Of a stretch of DNA of 64,000 bases, positions 17,854 to 26,664 are shown in pieces. The stretch lies in assembly GCA_964545315.1 (NCBI GenBank), contig CAZJGI010000006.1, positions 27,584 to 91,583 on the forward strand, read 5' to 3'. How positions within the stretch are numbered: the stretch's first letter is position 1; each line of letters begins with the position of its first letter. The notes beneath the pieces are model-generated. The model saw only the letters and a list, made by a program, of their open reading frames with translations, ran no database searches and was not told the DNA's origin. Source of the DNA: JAAYJR01 sp964545315 (lineage in GTDB: Bacteria > Bacteroidota > Bacteroidia > Bacteroidales > Prolixibacteraceae). The position numbers and the translations under genes were made by a program.

Positions 17854-18618
17854 CTATTCCAATCCCTGGATTTCACTATCTACCAGTATCCGGCCACAAT
17901 ATTCACAAACTATGATCTTTTTACGGCTTGCAATATCTAATTGCCGCTGAGGTGGAATTTTATTAAAACAACCCCCGCATGCATCTCTCTGTATGGTCAC
18001 AACAGCAAGTCCGTTTCTTGCATTTTTCCGGATACGTTTGAAAGCTGTTAATAACCTGGGTTCTATGAAAGATTCAATTTTTTCAGCTTTTGCCCTGAGC
18101 TTCTCTTCTTCAATCTTAGTCTCCTCAGTGATCTCGTCAAGTTCCTTCTTTTTCCTGTCCAAATCTTCTGTGCGCTCTTTTAACAGGGTATTGGATGAAT
18201 TGTACAACTCTTTCTTTTCGGCCATTTCTGCTGTGAACTCTTTAATTCTTTTTTCAGAAAGCTCAATCTCAAGATTCTGAAATTCAATTTCCTTGGAAAG
18301 AGAATCAAATTCCCTGTTATTCCGTACATTGTTTTGTTGTTCGGTATATTTTGCTATCAGGCTTTGCGAATCTTTAATAGCAATCTTCTTATTGTTGATA
18401 GCTGTTTCAAGGTTCCTTAATTCATCCTCCAGATTGACAAGCCTGGTTTTTAACCCTGCTATTTCATCTTCCAGGTCCTGTACTTCAAGAGGAAGCTCAC
18501 CTCTTAATGTTTTTATTTTATCAATATCTGACACTACTGTCTGCAATTCATATAATGCATGCAGTTTTTCTTCAATAGAGATGTCTTTTTCTTCTGGCTT
18601 TGTCATTGTTGCACTCAT
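17854..18618 (-). CDS. Coiled-coil protein with C4 zinc ribbon (DUF164 family)
   Basis: The protein has two parts. A long coiled coil covers about residues 10-190, rich in Leu/Glu/Lys heptads. A C-terminal zinc ribbon follows, with four cysteines in CGGCFNK and CEYCGRI. The family occurs widely in bacteria and is thought to bind nucleic acid or ribosomes, but the role is not proven. I chose the ATG at 18618; a GTG at 18630 would add four residues. The Nif3-like gene lies 31 bases upstream in the same direction. These two genes are neighbours in many Bacteroidota, which suggests a shared operon. Confidence 0.87.
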   Translation of the reverse strand: MSATMTKPEEKDISIEEKLHALYELQTVVSDIDKIKTLRGELPLEVQDLEDEIAGLKTRLVNLEDELRNLETAINNKKIAIKDSQSLIAKYTEQQNNVRNNREFDSLSKEIEFQNLEIELSEKRIKEFTAEMAEKKELYNSSNTLLKERTEDLDRKKKELDEITEETKIEEEKLRAKAEKIESFIEPRLLTAFKRIRKNARNGLAVVTIQRDACGGCFNKIPPQRQLDIASRKKIIVCEYCGRILVDSEIQGLE

Positions 18619-18649
18619 AGTTATTATCACTTATATTTTATACTAAACC

Positions 18650-19744
18650 TTAAAAGTAAAAAACCGGGTTAGTGTTAACTTCTGAAAAACGGACTGCAAA
18701 TTTAGGGAATTTTTTTGTTAGAATATCATAAAAAATTTCTTTAGTAAACTGTTCACTTTCATAATGTCCTATATCTGCAATTACAATTTTACCCTCAGCA
18801 TCAAAATACTGGTGATATTTGAAGTCTGCTGAAATATAAAAATCGGCTTTCGCGGAAATGGCTTTTAAAAGTAACCCGGCTCCTGAGCCTCCGCATACCG
18901 CTATTTTACTGACTGGTTGATTCCTAAACTTCGTATGCTTTATGCATTTTGACTTAAATGTTGTTTTTAAAAGGTCGAGGAATTCTTCTTCCGTACAGGT
19001 ATCAGGCAAATAACCTGTCATGCCTGCACCTGCTTTGTTGAAAGAATTATCAAGAGGGTATATGTCGTATGCAGGTTCTTCATAAGGGTGTGATTCTATC
19101 AAGGCAGAAATTATGTTACTTTCCAGCCAGGCAGGATATATTGTTTCAAAACGTACTTCCTTTTCAAAATGGATTTTTCCTTTTTCCCCAACATATGGAT
19201 TTGTCTTTTCATCTCCCCTGAAACTACCTGTACCTTCAAGGGTGTATCCGCAATAATCGTAATTTCCTATGCAGCCTGCACCCGCAGCGAAAAGAGACCC
19301 TCTCACCCTGTCCAGTTCTTTCGTGGGAATAAATGTTACAAGTTTTTTTAATTTCCCTTTTAATGGCTGTAAGACAGAAGTATTTTTAAGTTGGAGTTTT
19401 TCACAAATTTTGGCATTAACACCATTATTAACGGCATCCAGGTTTGTATGAGCAGCATAAATTGCAACATCATTCTTTATAGCTTTTATAATTGTGCGCC
19501 CAACGTAGTTTGAGCCTGTAATTTTTTTCAGACCGGTAAAAATAACCGGATGATGGGCAATGATGAGTCTTGCTTTTTTTCTGACAGCCTCTTCAACTAC
19601 CTCTTCCGTTACATCGACCGAAAGAATGACAGATTCTACATCCTGATCAGGATTCCCCGTGATCAGGCCTGCATTATCATATGGCTCCTGCAGGTCAGTA
19701 GGGGCAATTAATTCGATACATCTTATTATTTCACTTATTTTCAT
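18650..19744 (-). CDS. Nif3-like dinuclear metal-centre protein (YqfO type)
   Basis: Nif3/YqfO proteins form hexamers with a two-metal site. A GTP cyclohydrolase-like activity has been proposed, and the physiological role is open. The 364 residues include PYDNAGLITGNP, IIAHHPVIFTGLKKI (metal-binding histidines), AAHTNLDA and a C-terminal ADIGHYESEQF with the other metal ligands. The central insert of about 110 residues (CYGNYDYC-like region, HPYEEPAYDIYPL) identifies the longer YqfO form. The start overlaps the upstream MerR gene by 14 bases, so the two are translationally linked. Confidence 0.92.
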   Translation of the reverse strand: MKISEIIRCIELIAPTDLQEPYDNAGLITGNPDQDVESVILSVDVTEEVVEEAVRKKARLIIAHHPVIFTGLKKITGSNYVGRTIIKAIKNDVAIYAAHTNLDAVNNGVNAKICEKLQLKNTSVLQPLKGKLKKLVTFIPTKELDRVRGSLFAAGAGCIGNYDYCGYTLEGTGSFRGDEKTNPYVGEKGKIHFEKEVRFETIYPAWLESNIISALIESHPYEEPAYDIYPLDNSFNKAGAGMTGYLPDTCTEEEFLDLLKTTFKSKCIKHTKFRNQPVSKIAVCGGSGAGLLLKAISAKADFYISADFKYHQYFDAEGKIVIADIGHYESEQFTKEIFYDILTKKFPKFAVRFSEVNTNPVFYF

Positions 19745-20084
19745 TTTGTGTATCCTCCATCTCATCCTTTATACCGGTCAGTATTTCTCTGATATTTTGT
19801 AGTTTTTTAACTATTTCCCAGGCATTAATTGTTTCTTCCCTGTTTTCTTTTAGTTTATGACGCGCGCCCTTTATAGTCATCCCTCTTTCCCTCACAAGAT
19901 AACTTATAAGCCTGGCAGTTTCAATATTTGCTGTTGTATAGAAACGTGTACCTTTTGCATTTCGTTGTGGTTTGAGTTCGGGGAAATTTTGTTCCCAATA
20001 CCTTAATGATGAGGGTGATACTCCCGCTATCCGGGCTACTTCCCCAATGGAGTAATATACTTTTTCAATATTATTTTTTTGCAA
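19731..20084 (-). CDS. MerR family transcriptional regulator
   Basis: A small DNA-binding protein of 117 residues. The winged-helix domain reads YYSIGEVARIAGVSPSSLRYWEQNFPEL in conserved pieces and is followed by TRFYTTANIETARLISYLV and GMTIKGARHKL, as in MerR proteins of this phylum. The tail after about residue 80 is short and has no cysteine cluster or drug-binding domain, so no ligand can be named. The start is TTG at 20084, since no ATG lies before the conserved domain. It sits 10 bases after the M23 peptidase gene and overlaps the Nif3-like gene. Its target is unknown. Confidence 0.87.
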   Translation of the reverse strand: MQKNNIEKVYYSIGEVARIAGVSPSSLRYWEQNFPELKPQRNAKGTRFYTTANIETARLISYLVRERGMTIKGARHKLKENREETINAWEIVKKLQNIREILTGIKDEMEDTQNENK

Positions 20085-20094
20085 GGCACAACCT

Positions 20095-21075
20095 TTAATC
20101 GAGTGATTGACCTATATTAGATGATATTGCAATCATTTTTTCATATTCCTCAGGAGTCAGGTCTTTAAAGTAGAAATATTGCGGATTTACAGGGTTCCCG
20201 TTTTTATGCACCTCATAGTGGAGATGAGGTGCAGTAGATCCCCCTGTGTTTCCTATATATCCAATAATATCACCTCTTTTAACCTTTTGTCCCGCATGAA
20301 CATTAAATGCATTTAAATGTGCATAAAGTGTATGATAACCAAAACCATGATCAACTTTAACCACCAGTCCGAATCCTGAACGGCTGTTATGTGAGCCGTT
20401 TATTTCAACTACATTACCATCACCTGTGGCATATACCGGAGTTCCTACCGGAGCAGTAAAATCCATTCCATAATGCATTTTCCTTACTTTATAAATAGGA
20501 TGAATCCTGTAGCCCCAACCACTTGCCGTTCTCTTCAGGTCCTCATTGGCAACAGGCATAATTGCAGGTATGCTGGCTACCATCTTTTCCTTGTTAAGTG
20601 CAAGCTGGAGGACTTCATCGTAAGATTTGGATTGTATGTATGCCTCTTTTCCAATTACATCAAGTTTTCTGGCTGTTTCAATTACCAATTCTGAATTGTT
20701 CAGGTCTTCAAGATGAGAATATTTATTGGTTCCTCCAAAGCCAGCCTTTCTGATTGAAGAAGGGATCGGATTTGCTTCAAAAATAACTCTGTAAATGTTG
20801 TCGTCCCGATGCTGTAACTCTTCCAAAACTTTTCCTATTCGTTCAATGTCATGAGACATTAATTCGTATTGGGTTATAAGTTTCTGATTCTCTCTTTTTA
20901 GCATTTTTGAACGGGGTGTTTCATAAAAACTGAGGAACAGTATCGTCATAAATATAGCCAGGGCAAAACTGCTTGAAAGGTAGGTGGCAATTTTTCCCAA
21001 CTTTTCTTTAACAGATATACCTACCCGTTCATAGCTAAGAGTATCATGATTAAATTTGTATTTCTTTTTCGCCAT
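20095..21075 (-). CDS. Membrane-anchored M23 (LytM) metallopeptidase
   Basis: This is a predicted peptidoglycan endopeptidase or a cell-division/envelope amidase activator facing the periplasm. It has 326 residues. A short cytoplasmic N-terminus precedes one membrane helix near residues 33-50 (SSFALAIFMTILFLSFY). A coiled-coil stretch follows to about 100, and the C-terminal LytM domain has the zinc ligands in MHYGMDFTAPVG, then HTLYAHLN and HLHYEVH. All metal ligands are present, so it may be an active enzyme. A good promoter lies 32-61 bases upstream of the start. It leads a minus-strand series with MerR and Nif3-like genes. Confidence 0.9.
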   Translation of the reverse strand: MAKKKYKFNHDTLSYERVGISVKEKLGKIATYLSSSFALAIFMTILFLSFYETPRSKMLKRENQKLITQYELMSHDIERIGKVLEELQHRDDNIYRVIFEANPIPSSIRKAGFGGTNKYSHLEDLNNSELVIETARKLDVIGKEAYIQSKSYDEVLQLALNKEKMVASIPAIMPVANEDLKRTASGWGYRIHPIYKVRKMHYGMDFTAPVGTPVYATGDGNVVEINGSHNSRSGFGLVVKVDHGFGYHTLYAHLNAFNVHAGQKVKRGDIIGYIGNTGGSTAPHLHYEVHKNGNPVNPQYFYFKDLTPEEYEKMIAISSNIGQSLD

Positions 21076-21106
21076 AAAGGTCGGCTATTTTATTTTTAGT
21101 AATAAG

Positions 21107-21136
21107 CAAAATTAATTAAAACCTGTAACTTTGCAA
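21107..21136 (-). promoter_or_regulatory. Bacteroidota-type promoter for the M23 peptidase gene
   Basis: On the minus strand TTG (21134-21136) and TAATTTTG (21107-21114) are separated by exactly 19 bases, a full match to TTG-N19-TAnnTTTG. The peptidase ATG is 31 bases downstream. Confidence 0.6.
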
Positions 21137-21258
21137 GAATTTAAACAGGTTATGGGTTTTTCCCATGGCGCAAAACTAAACAAATAACTTTAAAAGAGCA
21201 TATTTGTTGTGTTTGCTTTAAATATTTTTAACAGAACTGTCAATTAAAATTGTATAAG

Positions 21259-23895
21259 ATGACACTCACATCTAAGGAGATACGTAACGCATTTCTTGAT
21301 TTTTTCAGGGAGAAAGGGCATCAGATCGTTGATTCTGCCCCGATGGTGGTAAAAGGTGATCCTACACTTATGTATACAAATGCAGGCATGAATCAGTTTA
21401 AAGATCTGTTTTTGGGCAATGAACCTGTGAAATATACAAGAATTGCGGATACCCAAAAATGTCTGAGAGTCTCCGGCAAACATAATGACCTGGAAGAGGT
21501 GGGACTGGATACATACCATCACACCATGTTCGAAATGCTTGGCAACTGGTCGTTTGGTGATTATTTCAAGAAGGAGGCAATTGATTGGGCATGGGAGTTT
21601 TTAGTTGACAGAATGGGAGTTCCTGCATCGCAGTTGTATGCTACTGTCTTTGAAGGCAGTAATGATGATAAACTGGATAGGGATGACGAATCGGCGAAAT
21701 TCTGGTTAAAATATCTGCCCGAAAGCCATATTTTAAACGGTTCCAAAAAGGATAATTTTTGGGAAATGGGTGATACAGGGCCGTGTGGGCCTTGTTCGGA
21801 GATACATGTCGACTTGCGGACACCTGAGGAAATTGAAAAAATCCCGGGGAGGGAATTGGTTAATAAAGACCATCCCCTGGTAATTGAAATATGGAACCTT
21901 GTATTTATCCAGTTTAACAGGAAAGCCAATGGCGCCCTGGAAGAATTGCCTGATAAACATGTTGATACAGGAATGGGCTTCGAAAGGTTATGTATGGTAC
22001 TGCAGGGAGTTAAGTCAAACTACGATACGGATATATTTCAAAATATTATTAAGGAGATAGCGCGTTTTAGCGGGAAAGATTATGGAGTAGGGGAAAAGGC
22101 CAGTATTGCCATGCGTGTTGTCGCCGACCATCTGAGAGCTGTAGCCTTTGCAATTGCCGACGGGCAGTTACCTTCAAATAATAAAGCCGGTTACGTTATC
22201 CGCAGGATCCTTCGCAGGGCAGTCAGATATATTTATTCATTTCTTGACCTCAAAGAACCTTTGATGTACAAGCTGGTGGAGGTATTGAAAAATACCATGG
22301 GTGAAGCATTTCCTGAACTGGCCTCCCAGCAGCAATTGATAGAAAGGGTAATCAGAGAGGAGGAGGAATCATTTTTAAGAACTCTGTCAACCGGAATAAA
22401 ACTGCTGGATGAGATAATCCTTAGAACTAAAAGTGAGAGTGGAAGGCAGATTAAAGGAAGTGATATTTTTGTTATTTATGATACATTCGGATTCCCTGTT
22501 GACCTTACTGCATTGATTGCCAGAGAAAACGGACTTGAAATTGATGAAAATGGTTTCGAGAGGGAGATGGAAGTCCAGCGTAACCGCTCAAGGAGTGCTG
22601 CCCGGTTGGAAACCGGAGACTGGATTGAGGTAAGGAAAACAGAAAAGACTGAATTTCTTGGCTATGACAAGCTTGACGCTGAGGTGCGTATAACCCGCTA
22701 CAGAAAGGTTAATCAGAAAAGCAGGTCATTTTATCAGCTTGTTTTTGACCAAACACCATTCTATGGAGAATCCGGAGGCCAGGCAGGTGATTCAGGTTAT
22801 ATAGAAAATGAAGTTGAAAAAATTAAGGTTTTTGATACCCAAAAAGAGAATAACCTGATCATCCATCTAACGGAAAAGCTTCCGGAAAGGCTGGAAGAAT
22901 ATTTCTTTGCTGTAGTTGATATACAAAAACGTATTCAAACTGCGAACAATCATACCGCTACCCATTTGCTCCATGAAGCCCTGCGGAAAGTCCTGGGAGA
23001 ACATGTTGAGCAGAAGGGATCTTTGGTTAATCCTGAACATTTGCGCTTTGACTTTTCTCATTTTAAAAAAATGACTGATGAAGAGATTGAAGAAGTTGAA
23101 AATATCGTAAATGACAAAATACGTCAAAATATTCCCCTGGAGGAACGGAGAGAAATACCTATGCAGGAAGCCCGGGAAATGGAAGCTATTATGCTTTTTG
23201 GGGAAAAATACGGCGAGTCGGTACGAGTTGTTAAATTTGGTAATTCTGTTGAATTGTGCGGGGGAACGCATGTGAAAGCGACAGGACAGATCGGATTATT
23301 TAAAATAATCTCAGAAAGCGCAATTGCTGCAGGAGTGAGGAGGATTGAAGCTATAACCGGAAAAAAAGCTGAATTATATGTAAACAGCCAGATAAATATT
23401 TTGAAAAATATCAGGAATATCCTTAAGGGATCAAAGGACGTTCTTGAAAATATAAATGACCTTATCAGCAAAAACATTGAACTTACCGCAAAAGTTGAAA
23501 CTTTTAACCGGGAGAGGATTAAGAGACTAAAAAGGGAGTTAAAAGCAAAAATGTTTTCTGAGAATGGAATCAATATTATCGCCGGAGAGGTGAAAGTGGA
23601 TAATTCTGCAATGATGAAAGACCTTGCTTTTGAACTTAAAGGAGAGGTCGATAACCTGTTCCTGTCACTGGGAGCTGACATCGATGGTAAGCCAAACCTG
23701 ACAGTCATGATATCTGATAACCTTGTCGAGGAAAAGGGATTGAATGCCGCAAATATTGTTAAAGATGCCGGCAGGGAAATTAAAGGGGGAGGTGGAGGCC
23801 AAAAGTTTTATGCCACTGCCGGAGGGAAAGATGTTACAGGACTAAAAGCTGCAATAGATATTACTCTTTCTCATCTCAAAGAAAATTTTTTCTGA
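21259..23895 (+). CDS. alaS: Alanine--tRNA ligase
   Basis: AlaRS charges tRNA-Ala in the cytoplasm and proofreads serine and glycine. The 878-residue protein has the class II catalytic core from residue 1 (IRNAFLDFFREKGHQ, DPTLMYTNAGMNQFKD, MFEMLGNWSFGDYFKKEA). The editing domain has HTATHLLHEALR and CGGTHVKATGQIG, which supply the zinc ligands. The C-terminal oligomerisation domain ends in GGGGGQKFYATAGGK. The ATG at 21259 is preferred over TTG at 21250 because the core motif follows directly. It is divergent from the M23 peptidase gene. Confidence 0.96.
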   Translation: MTLTSKEIRNAFLDFFREKGHQIVDSAPMVVKGDPTLMYTNAGMNQFKDLFLGNEPVKYTRIADTQKCLRVSGKHNDLEEVGLDTYHHTMFEMLGNWSFGDYFKKEAIDWAWEFLVDRMGVPASQLYATVFEGSNDDKLDRDDESAKFWLKYLPESHILNGSKKDNFWEMGDTGPCGPCSEIHVDLRTPEEIEKIPGRELVNKDHPLVIEIWNLVFIQFNRKANGALEELPDKHVDTGMGFERLCMVLQGVKSNYDTDIFQNIIKEIARFSGKDYGVGEKASIAMRVVADHLRAVAFAIADGQLPSNNKAGYVIRRILRRAVRYIYSFLDLKEPLMYKLVEVLKNTMGEAFPELASQQQLIERVIREEEESFLRTLSTGIKLLDEIILRTKSESGRQIKGSDIFVIYDTFGFPVDLTALIARENGLEIDENGFEREMEVQRNRSRSAARLETGDWIEVRKTEKTEFLGYDKLDAEVRITRYRKVNQKSRSFYQLVFDQTPFYGESGGQAGDSGYIENEVEKIKVFDTQKENNLIIHLTEKLPERLEEYFFAVVDIQKRIQTANNHTATHLLHEALRKVLGEHVEQKGSLVNPEHLRFDFSHFKKMTDEEIEEVENIVNDKIRQNIPLEERREIPMQEAREMEAIMLFGEKYGESVRVVKFGNSVELCGGTHVKATGQIGLFKIISESAIAAGVRRIEAITGKKAELYVNSQINILKNIRNILKGSKDVLENINDLISKNIELTAKVETFNRERIKRLKRELKAKMFSENGINIIAGEVKVDNSAMMKDLAFELKGEVDNLFLSLGADIDGKPNLTVMISDNLVEEKGLNAANIVKDAGREIKGGGGGQKFYATAGGKDVTGLKAAIDITLSHLKENFF

Positions 23896-23950
23896 TATTT
23901 TACTATTTTAGCAGCCACAAACCAATTTAGTCCTAAATACAACAAAAAAC

Positions 23951-24916
23951 ATGAGGAAAATTTTAATTATTGAAGATGAGAAAGAACTCAATGAAGGTAT
24001 AGCTGAAATTTTAAGGTTTGAAGGATACACACCTTTGCAATCACACAATGGTTACGATGGATTAAAAATAGCTGAGCGTGACTCCCCTGATCTTATTCTT
24101 TGTGATATTGTTATGCCCGATCTGGATGGATATGAAGTCCTGGAACGAATTAAAAAACAAATTTTGCAAAGACCGGTTCCGTTTATTTTTATTACTGCCC
24201 TCACCGACAGGCCTAACTATAGAAAAGGAATGGAACAAGGCGCTGATGATTACCTTACAAAACCTTTTACACGTAAAGAACTACTAAATGCTGTATCTTC
24301 CAGGATAGATAAATATAAAGATCTTGAAAAATACGCCGGCAAGAAAATATATGAGATTGAGAAGGATACGGAAGATCGAATTTCCCGGCTTACTAAAGAA
24401 GTTTCTGAGAAATCTGAATACATAGTCCGGATAAATGCTCAAAAAAATGAACTTGACAACTACCTCAGGGAGAAGGAAACAGAACTTATGGAAGAGACTA
24501 TGAAGGTTATTGAAACAAATAATACTATTTATAATTTAAAGAAACTAATTGCGGCGAAACTGAAAAATAAATATCTTAATTCAGAGCAGACAAAACTGCT
24601 GACAGAACTTAAAAACAGGGTATGTAAAAAGAATATTCTTTGTAACGGATGGATCATTTTTCAAATGAAATTCAGCCAGGCACATCCTGGTTTTATTGCC
24701 AGCCTGACTTCAAGGTTTGCCGGTCTTACGCAATATGAACTTGTATTTATTTCCGCAACATATGCCGGACTTTCAACAAGTCAGATGGCAAACCTGTTCA
24801 ATATATCTGAGGATAGCGTAAGAAAAAGCCGTTACAGGATAAAAAAGAAACTGGGTCTTAAAAAGAGTGATGACTTCCTTAAATTTGTACATTCTTTCAA
24901 TTTTTCGCATAATTAA
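23951..24916 (+). CDS. Response regulator with C-terminal LuxR-like helix-turn-helix
   Basis: The receiver domain (residues 1-120) has the acidic pair in IIEDE, phospho-acceptor Asp52 in LCDIVMPDLDG, Thr82 and Lys104 in YLTKPF, so it can be phosphorylated. A coiled-coil linker covers about 125-200. The last 75 residues form a LuxR/sigma-4-like DNA-binding domain (LTQYELVFISATYAGLS, then SQMANLFNISEDSVRKSRYRIKKKL in pieces). It precedes a chaperone-usher-like operon, and a histidine kinase follows that operon. These are the likely target and partner. Two tandem ATGTCCATAAT repeats begin five bases after its stop codon and could be its binding site. Confidence 0.88.
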   Translation: MRKILIIEDEKELNEGIAEILRFEGYTPLQSHNGYDGLKIAERDSPDLILCDIVMPDLDGYEVLERIKKQILQRPVPFIFITALTDRPNYRKGMEQGADDYLTKPFTRKELLNAVSSRIDKYKDLEKYAGKKIYEIEKDTEDRISRLTKEVSEKSEYIVRINAQKNELDNYLREKETELMEETMKVIETNNTIYNLKKLIAAKLKNKYLNSEQTKLLTELKNRVCKKNILCNGWIIFQMKFSQAHPGFIASLTSRFAGLTQYELVFISATYAGLSTSQMANLFNISEDSVRKSRYRIKKKLGLKKSDDFLKFVHSFNFSHN

Positions 24917-24920
24917 ACCA

Positions 24921-24942
24921 ATGTCCATAATATGTCCATAAT
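24921..24942 (+). promoter_or_regulatory. Tandem 11-base repeat, candidate response-regulator site
   Basis: ATGTCCATAAT occurs twice without a spacer, at 24921-24931 and 24932-24942. The spacing of one DNA turn would place two protein units on the same face. The same core returns downstream of the usher gene. It lies between the response regulator and the DUF4402 gene, whose start is 252 bases further on. Binding is inferred only. Confidence 0.4.
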
Positions 24943-25103
24943 TTGCTATTGCATACGCTGTTGTTATTGATACCTTTGACCCAGGCATTAAGTGCATCAT
25001 TGTTCTATTTAATCATACGGAATATCCATAGTTTCCAGTTTCCCCGTTAACGTGAGCATCTTCTGTATCGCACAAATGTCATAATTGTTATAACGACATC
25101 CGG

Positions 25104-25128
25104 CAACCCCGCGCAAAGTGCGGGGTTG
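25104..25128 (+). terminator. GC-rich hairpin before the DUF4402 gene
   Basis: A perfect 9-base stem, CAACCCCGC/GCGGGGTTG, has a 7-base loop. A short TTT follows, so it could end the response-regulator transcript or act as an attenuator. The start of the DUF4402 gene is 66 bases downstream. Confidence 0.5.
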
Positions 25129-25194
25129 TTTGGAGGTACTTAAACAGGAATTTTAATAAAGATTTCATCTTAATAACTCATAAATTTAATACCT

Positions 25195-25731
25195 ATGGAA
25201 AAATTAGTTAAATTTTTTATTGTATGGCTGATAACAGTAATCAATATGTCTAACAGCACTGCACAAATAATAAGGGAAAATGTAGCGATCAATGTAAATG
25301 CAAATGTTCTGAGCACTTTATCTGTTACAAATGATCAGGATGTCTCTTTCGGCAATATATCAGGAACGACAACCGGAGAGGTATTTCTCGACCCAAAGGG
25401 GAGTGAGAGCAGTTATGTAGGGGCAACTGCAACTGCAGGAAAAATAATTATTGCGGGTGATAATAACCAATCCATAAGGATTGGATGGCCTTCGACTATT
25501 ACACTCGATGATGGCGGTGAAAATGATATGCCTTTGACAATTGCCGTATCAGGAAGCGGATCAGATGAGCAGGCCACCTCATCTGACCTGACGGCTGAAA
25601 ACGGGTTTTGTATAGTTAATTTATCTGGAGCGATTTATTTTGTTTGGATTGGTGGCAGCCTGGGTGCTTTGGAAAATCAGCCGGCGGGAACCTATACCGG
25701 TACTGCAGATATTACCGTAGAATATAACTGA
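25195..25731 (+). CDS. DUF4402 secreted protein, probable fibre subunit
   Basis: The 178-residue protein has a signal peptide ending near residue 24 (SNSTAQ) and a DUF4402 domain: VLSTLSVTNDQDVSFGNIS, then GKIIIAGDNNQSIRIGWPSTITL, and the characteristic ending AGTYTGTADITVEYN. DUF4402 resembles the domain of archaic pilins such as CsuA/B and spore coat U proteins. The mature N-terminus (IIRENVAINVNANV) has alternating hydrophobic residues like a donor strand. A chaperone gene begins one base after its stop and an usher-like gene follows, so it is likely the polymerising or surface subunit. Single cysteine only (FCIVN), so no disulfide is expected. Confidence 0.78.
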   Translation: MEKLVKFFIVWLITVINMSNSTAQIIRENVAINVNANVLSTLSVTNDQDVSFGNISGTTTGEVFLDPKGSESSYVGATATAGKIIIAGDNNQSIRIGWPSTITLDDGGENDMPLTIAVSGSGSDEQATSSDLTAENGFCIVNLSGAIYFVWIGGSLGALENQPAGTYTGTADITVEYN

Positions 25732-25732
25732 T

Positions 25733-26593
25733 ATGATTTTTGTAGTGCTGAAGAACTGGTTTTTGATATTATTCCTGCCTGTAATAATGTTAATTGGCCT
25801 ACAATTGCCGGTATTGTCACAGATTGCTGTTGCCCCTGCAGCTATTTGTATAAACAGTCCTTCCAATATAGCCTCACTTCAGGTTTCCAACGGGCATACT
25901 TCAGTCAGGGAGATATCAGTCTCGTTTAAATTTGGTTATTTATCTGCTAACCATAACGGGGATTTGTTTATGGTCTATAACGACAGTCTGGCGGAGAAGC
26001 GTTTCGGGCTTACTGGGAATATGCGGGCTTTTCCCCGCCGGTTTGTTTTGCCCCCGGGCAGTTGTCAGACAGTTAGGATACAGGTAAGAAACATGAAAGA
26101 CAAACCTGACGGAGTGTATTGGAGCCGGATCATTTTGAGCTCCCGCCAAGCTGCTGAAGAAATAAAGGAGATCAATATTTATAAGGGTATCGGTGCTAAA
26201 ATTGATTATGTGATCAGACAGAGTTTACCGCTATTTTACCGAAAAGGAGATGTTTCTGTCCGATTGATACCCGGAGAGGCAACATTTACTTACGGGGATG
26301 GTAAACTGACAACTTTGATTGACCTTGACCTGGAGGGAAATGCTCCCTTTAACGGAAGTGTGACAACCAGGCTCTGTAACAGCAGTGGCAGGGAGTTGGC
26401 CATGCAACAACAGACTACGGTCGTATATTTTGATATGCATCAGAAGATTCAACTTCAACTTCCGGAAGAATATCTTCCCGCTGGAGATTATATTGTTGAA
26501 CTTATTTATGAAACCAAACGCTCCGACATCTCCTCCTCTGATCTGGTTCAGACAAAGCCTCTGCACTTTAAAGCGCCTTTGAAAATTCAATAA
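25733..26593 (+). CDS. PapD-like periplasmic chaperone
   Basis: The protein has a signal sequence of about 30 residues (VLKNWFLILFLPVIMLIGLQ). A two-domain immunoglobulin-like structure of the fimbrial-chaperone type follows. Recognisable pieces are ASLQVSNGHTSVREISVSFK (first strands), RRFVLPPGSCQTVRIQVRN (the P-x-F-x-L-P-P-G-x-x-Q-x-V-R-I pattern), DGVYWSRIIL, and DYVIRQSLPLFYRKGD at the domain junction. Two cysteines occur in the mature N-domain (AICINS and GSCQTV). It would hold the DUF4402 subunit in the periplasm and hand it to the usher-like barrel. It is very diverged from proteobacterial PapD/FimC, so the assignment rests on the pattern and the context. Confidence 0.8.
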   Translation: MIFVVLKNWFLILFLPVIMLIGLQLPVLSQIAVAPAAICINSPSNIASLQVSNGHTSVREISVSFKFGYLSANHNGDLFMVYNDSLAEKRFGLTGNMRAFPRRFVLPPGSCQTVRIQVRNMKDKPDGVYWSRIILSSRQAAEEIKEINIYKGIGAKIDYVIRQSLPLFYRKGDVSVRLIPGEATFTYGDGKLTTLIDLDLEGNAPFNGSVTTRLCNSSGRELAMQQQTTVVYFDMHQKIQLQLPEEYLPAGDYIVELIYETKRSDISSSDLVQTKPLHFKAPLKIQ

Positions 26594-26664
26594 ATCTGTT
26601 TTACAAACTGAAATATTTATTCAGCTTGTAAATAACCGACTTCTTCTAAGAAAATTACATCGAA

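Noticed and set aside
23124..23708. Long minus-strand frame of 194 codons inside alaS
   Set aside because: It is a shadow of the intact alaS gene and has no family features.
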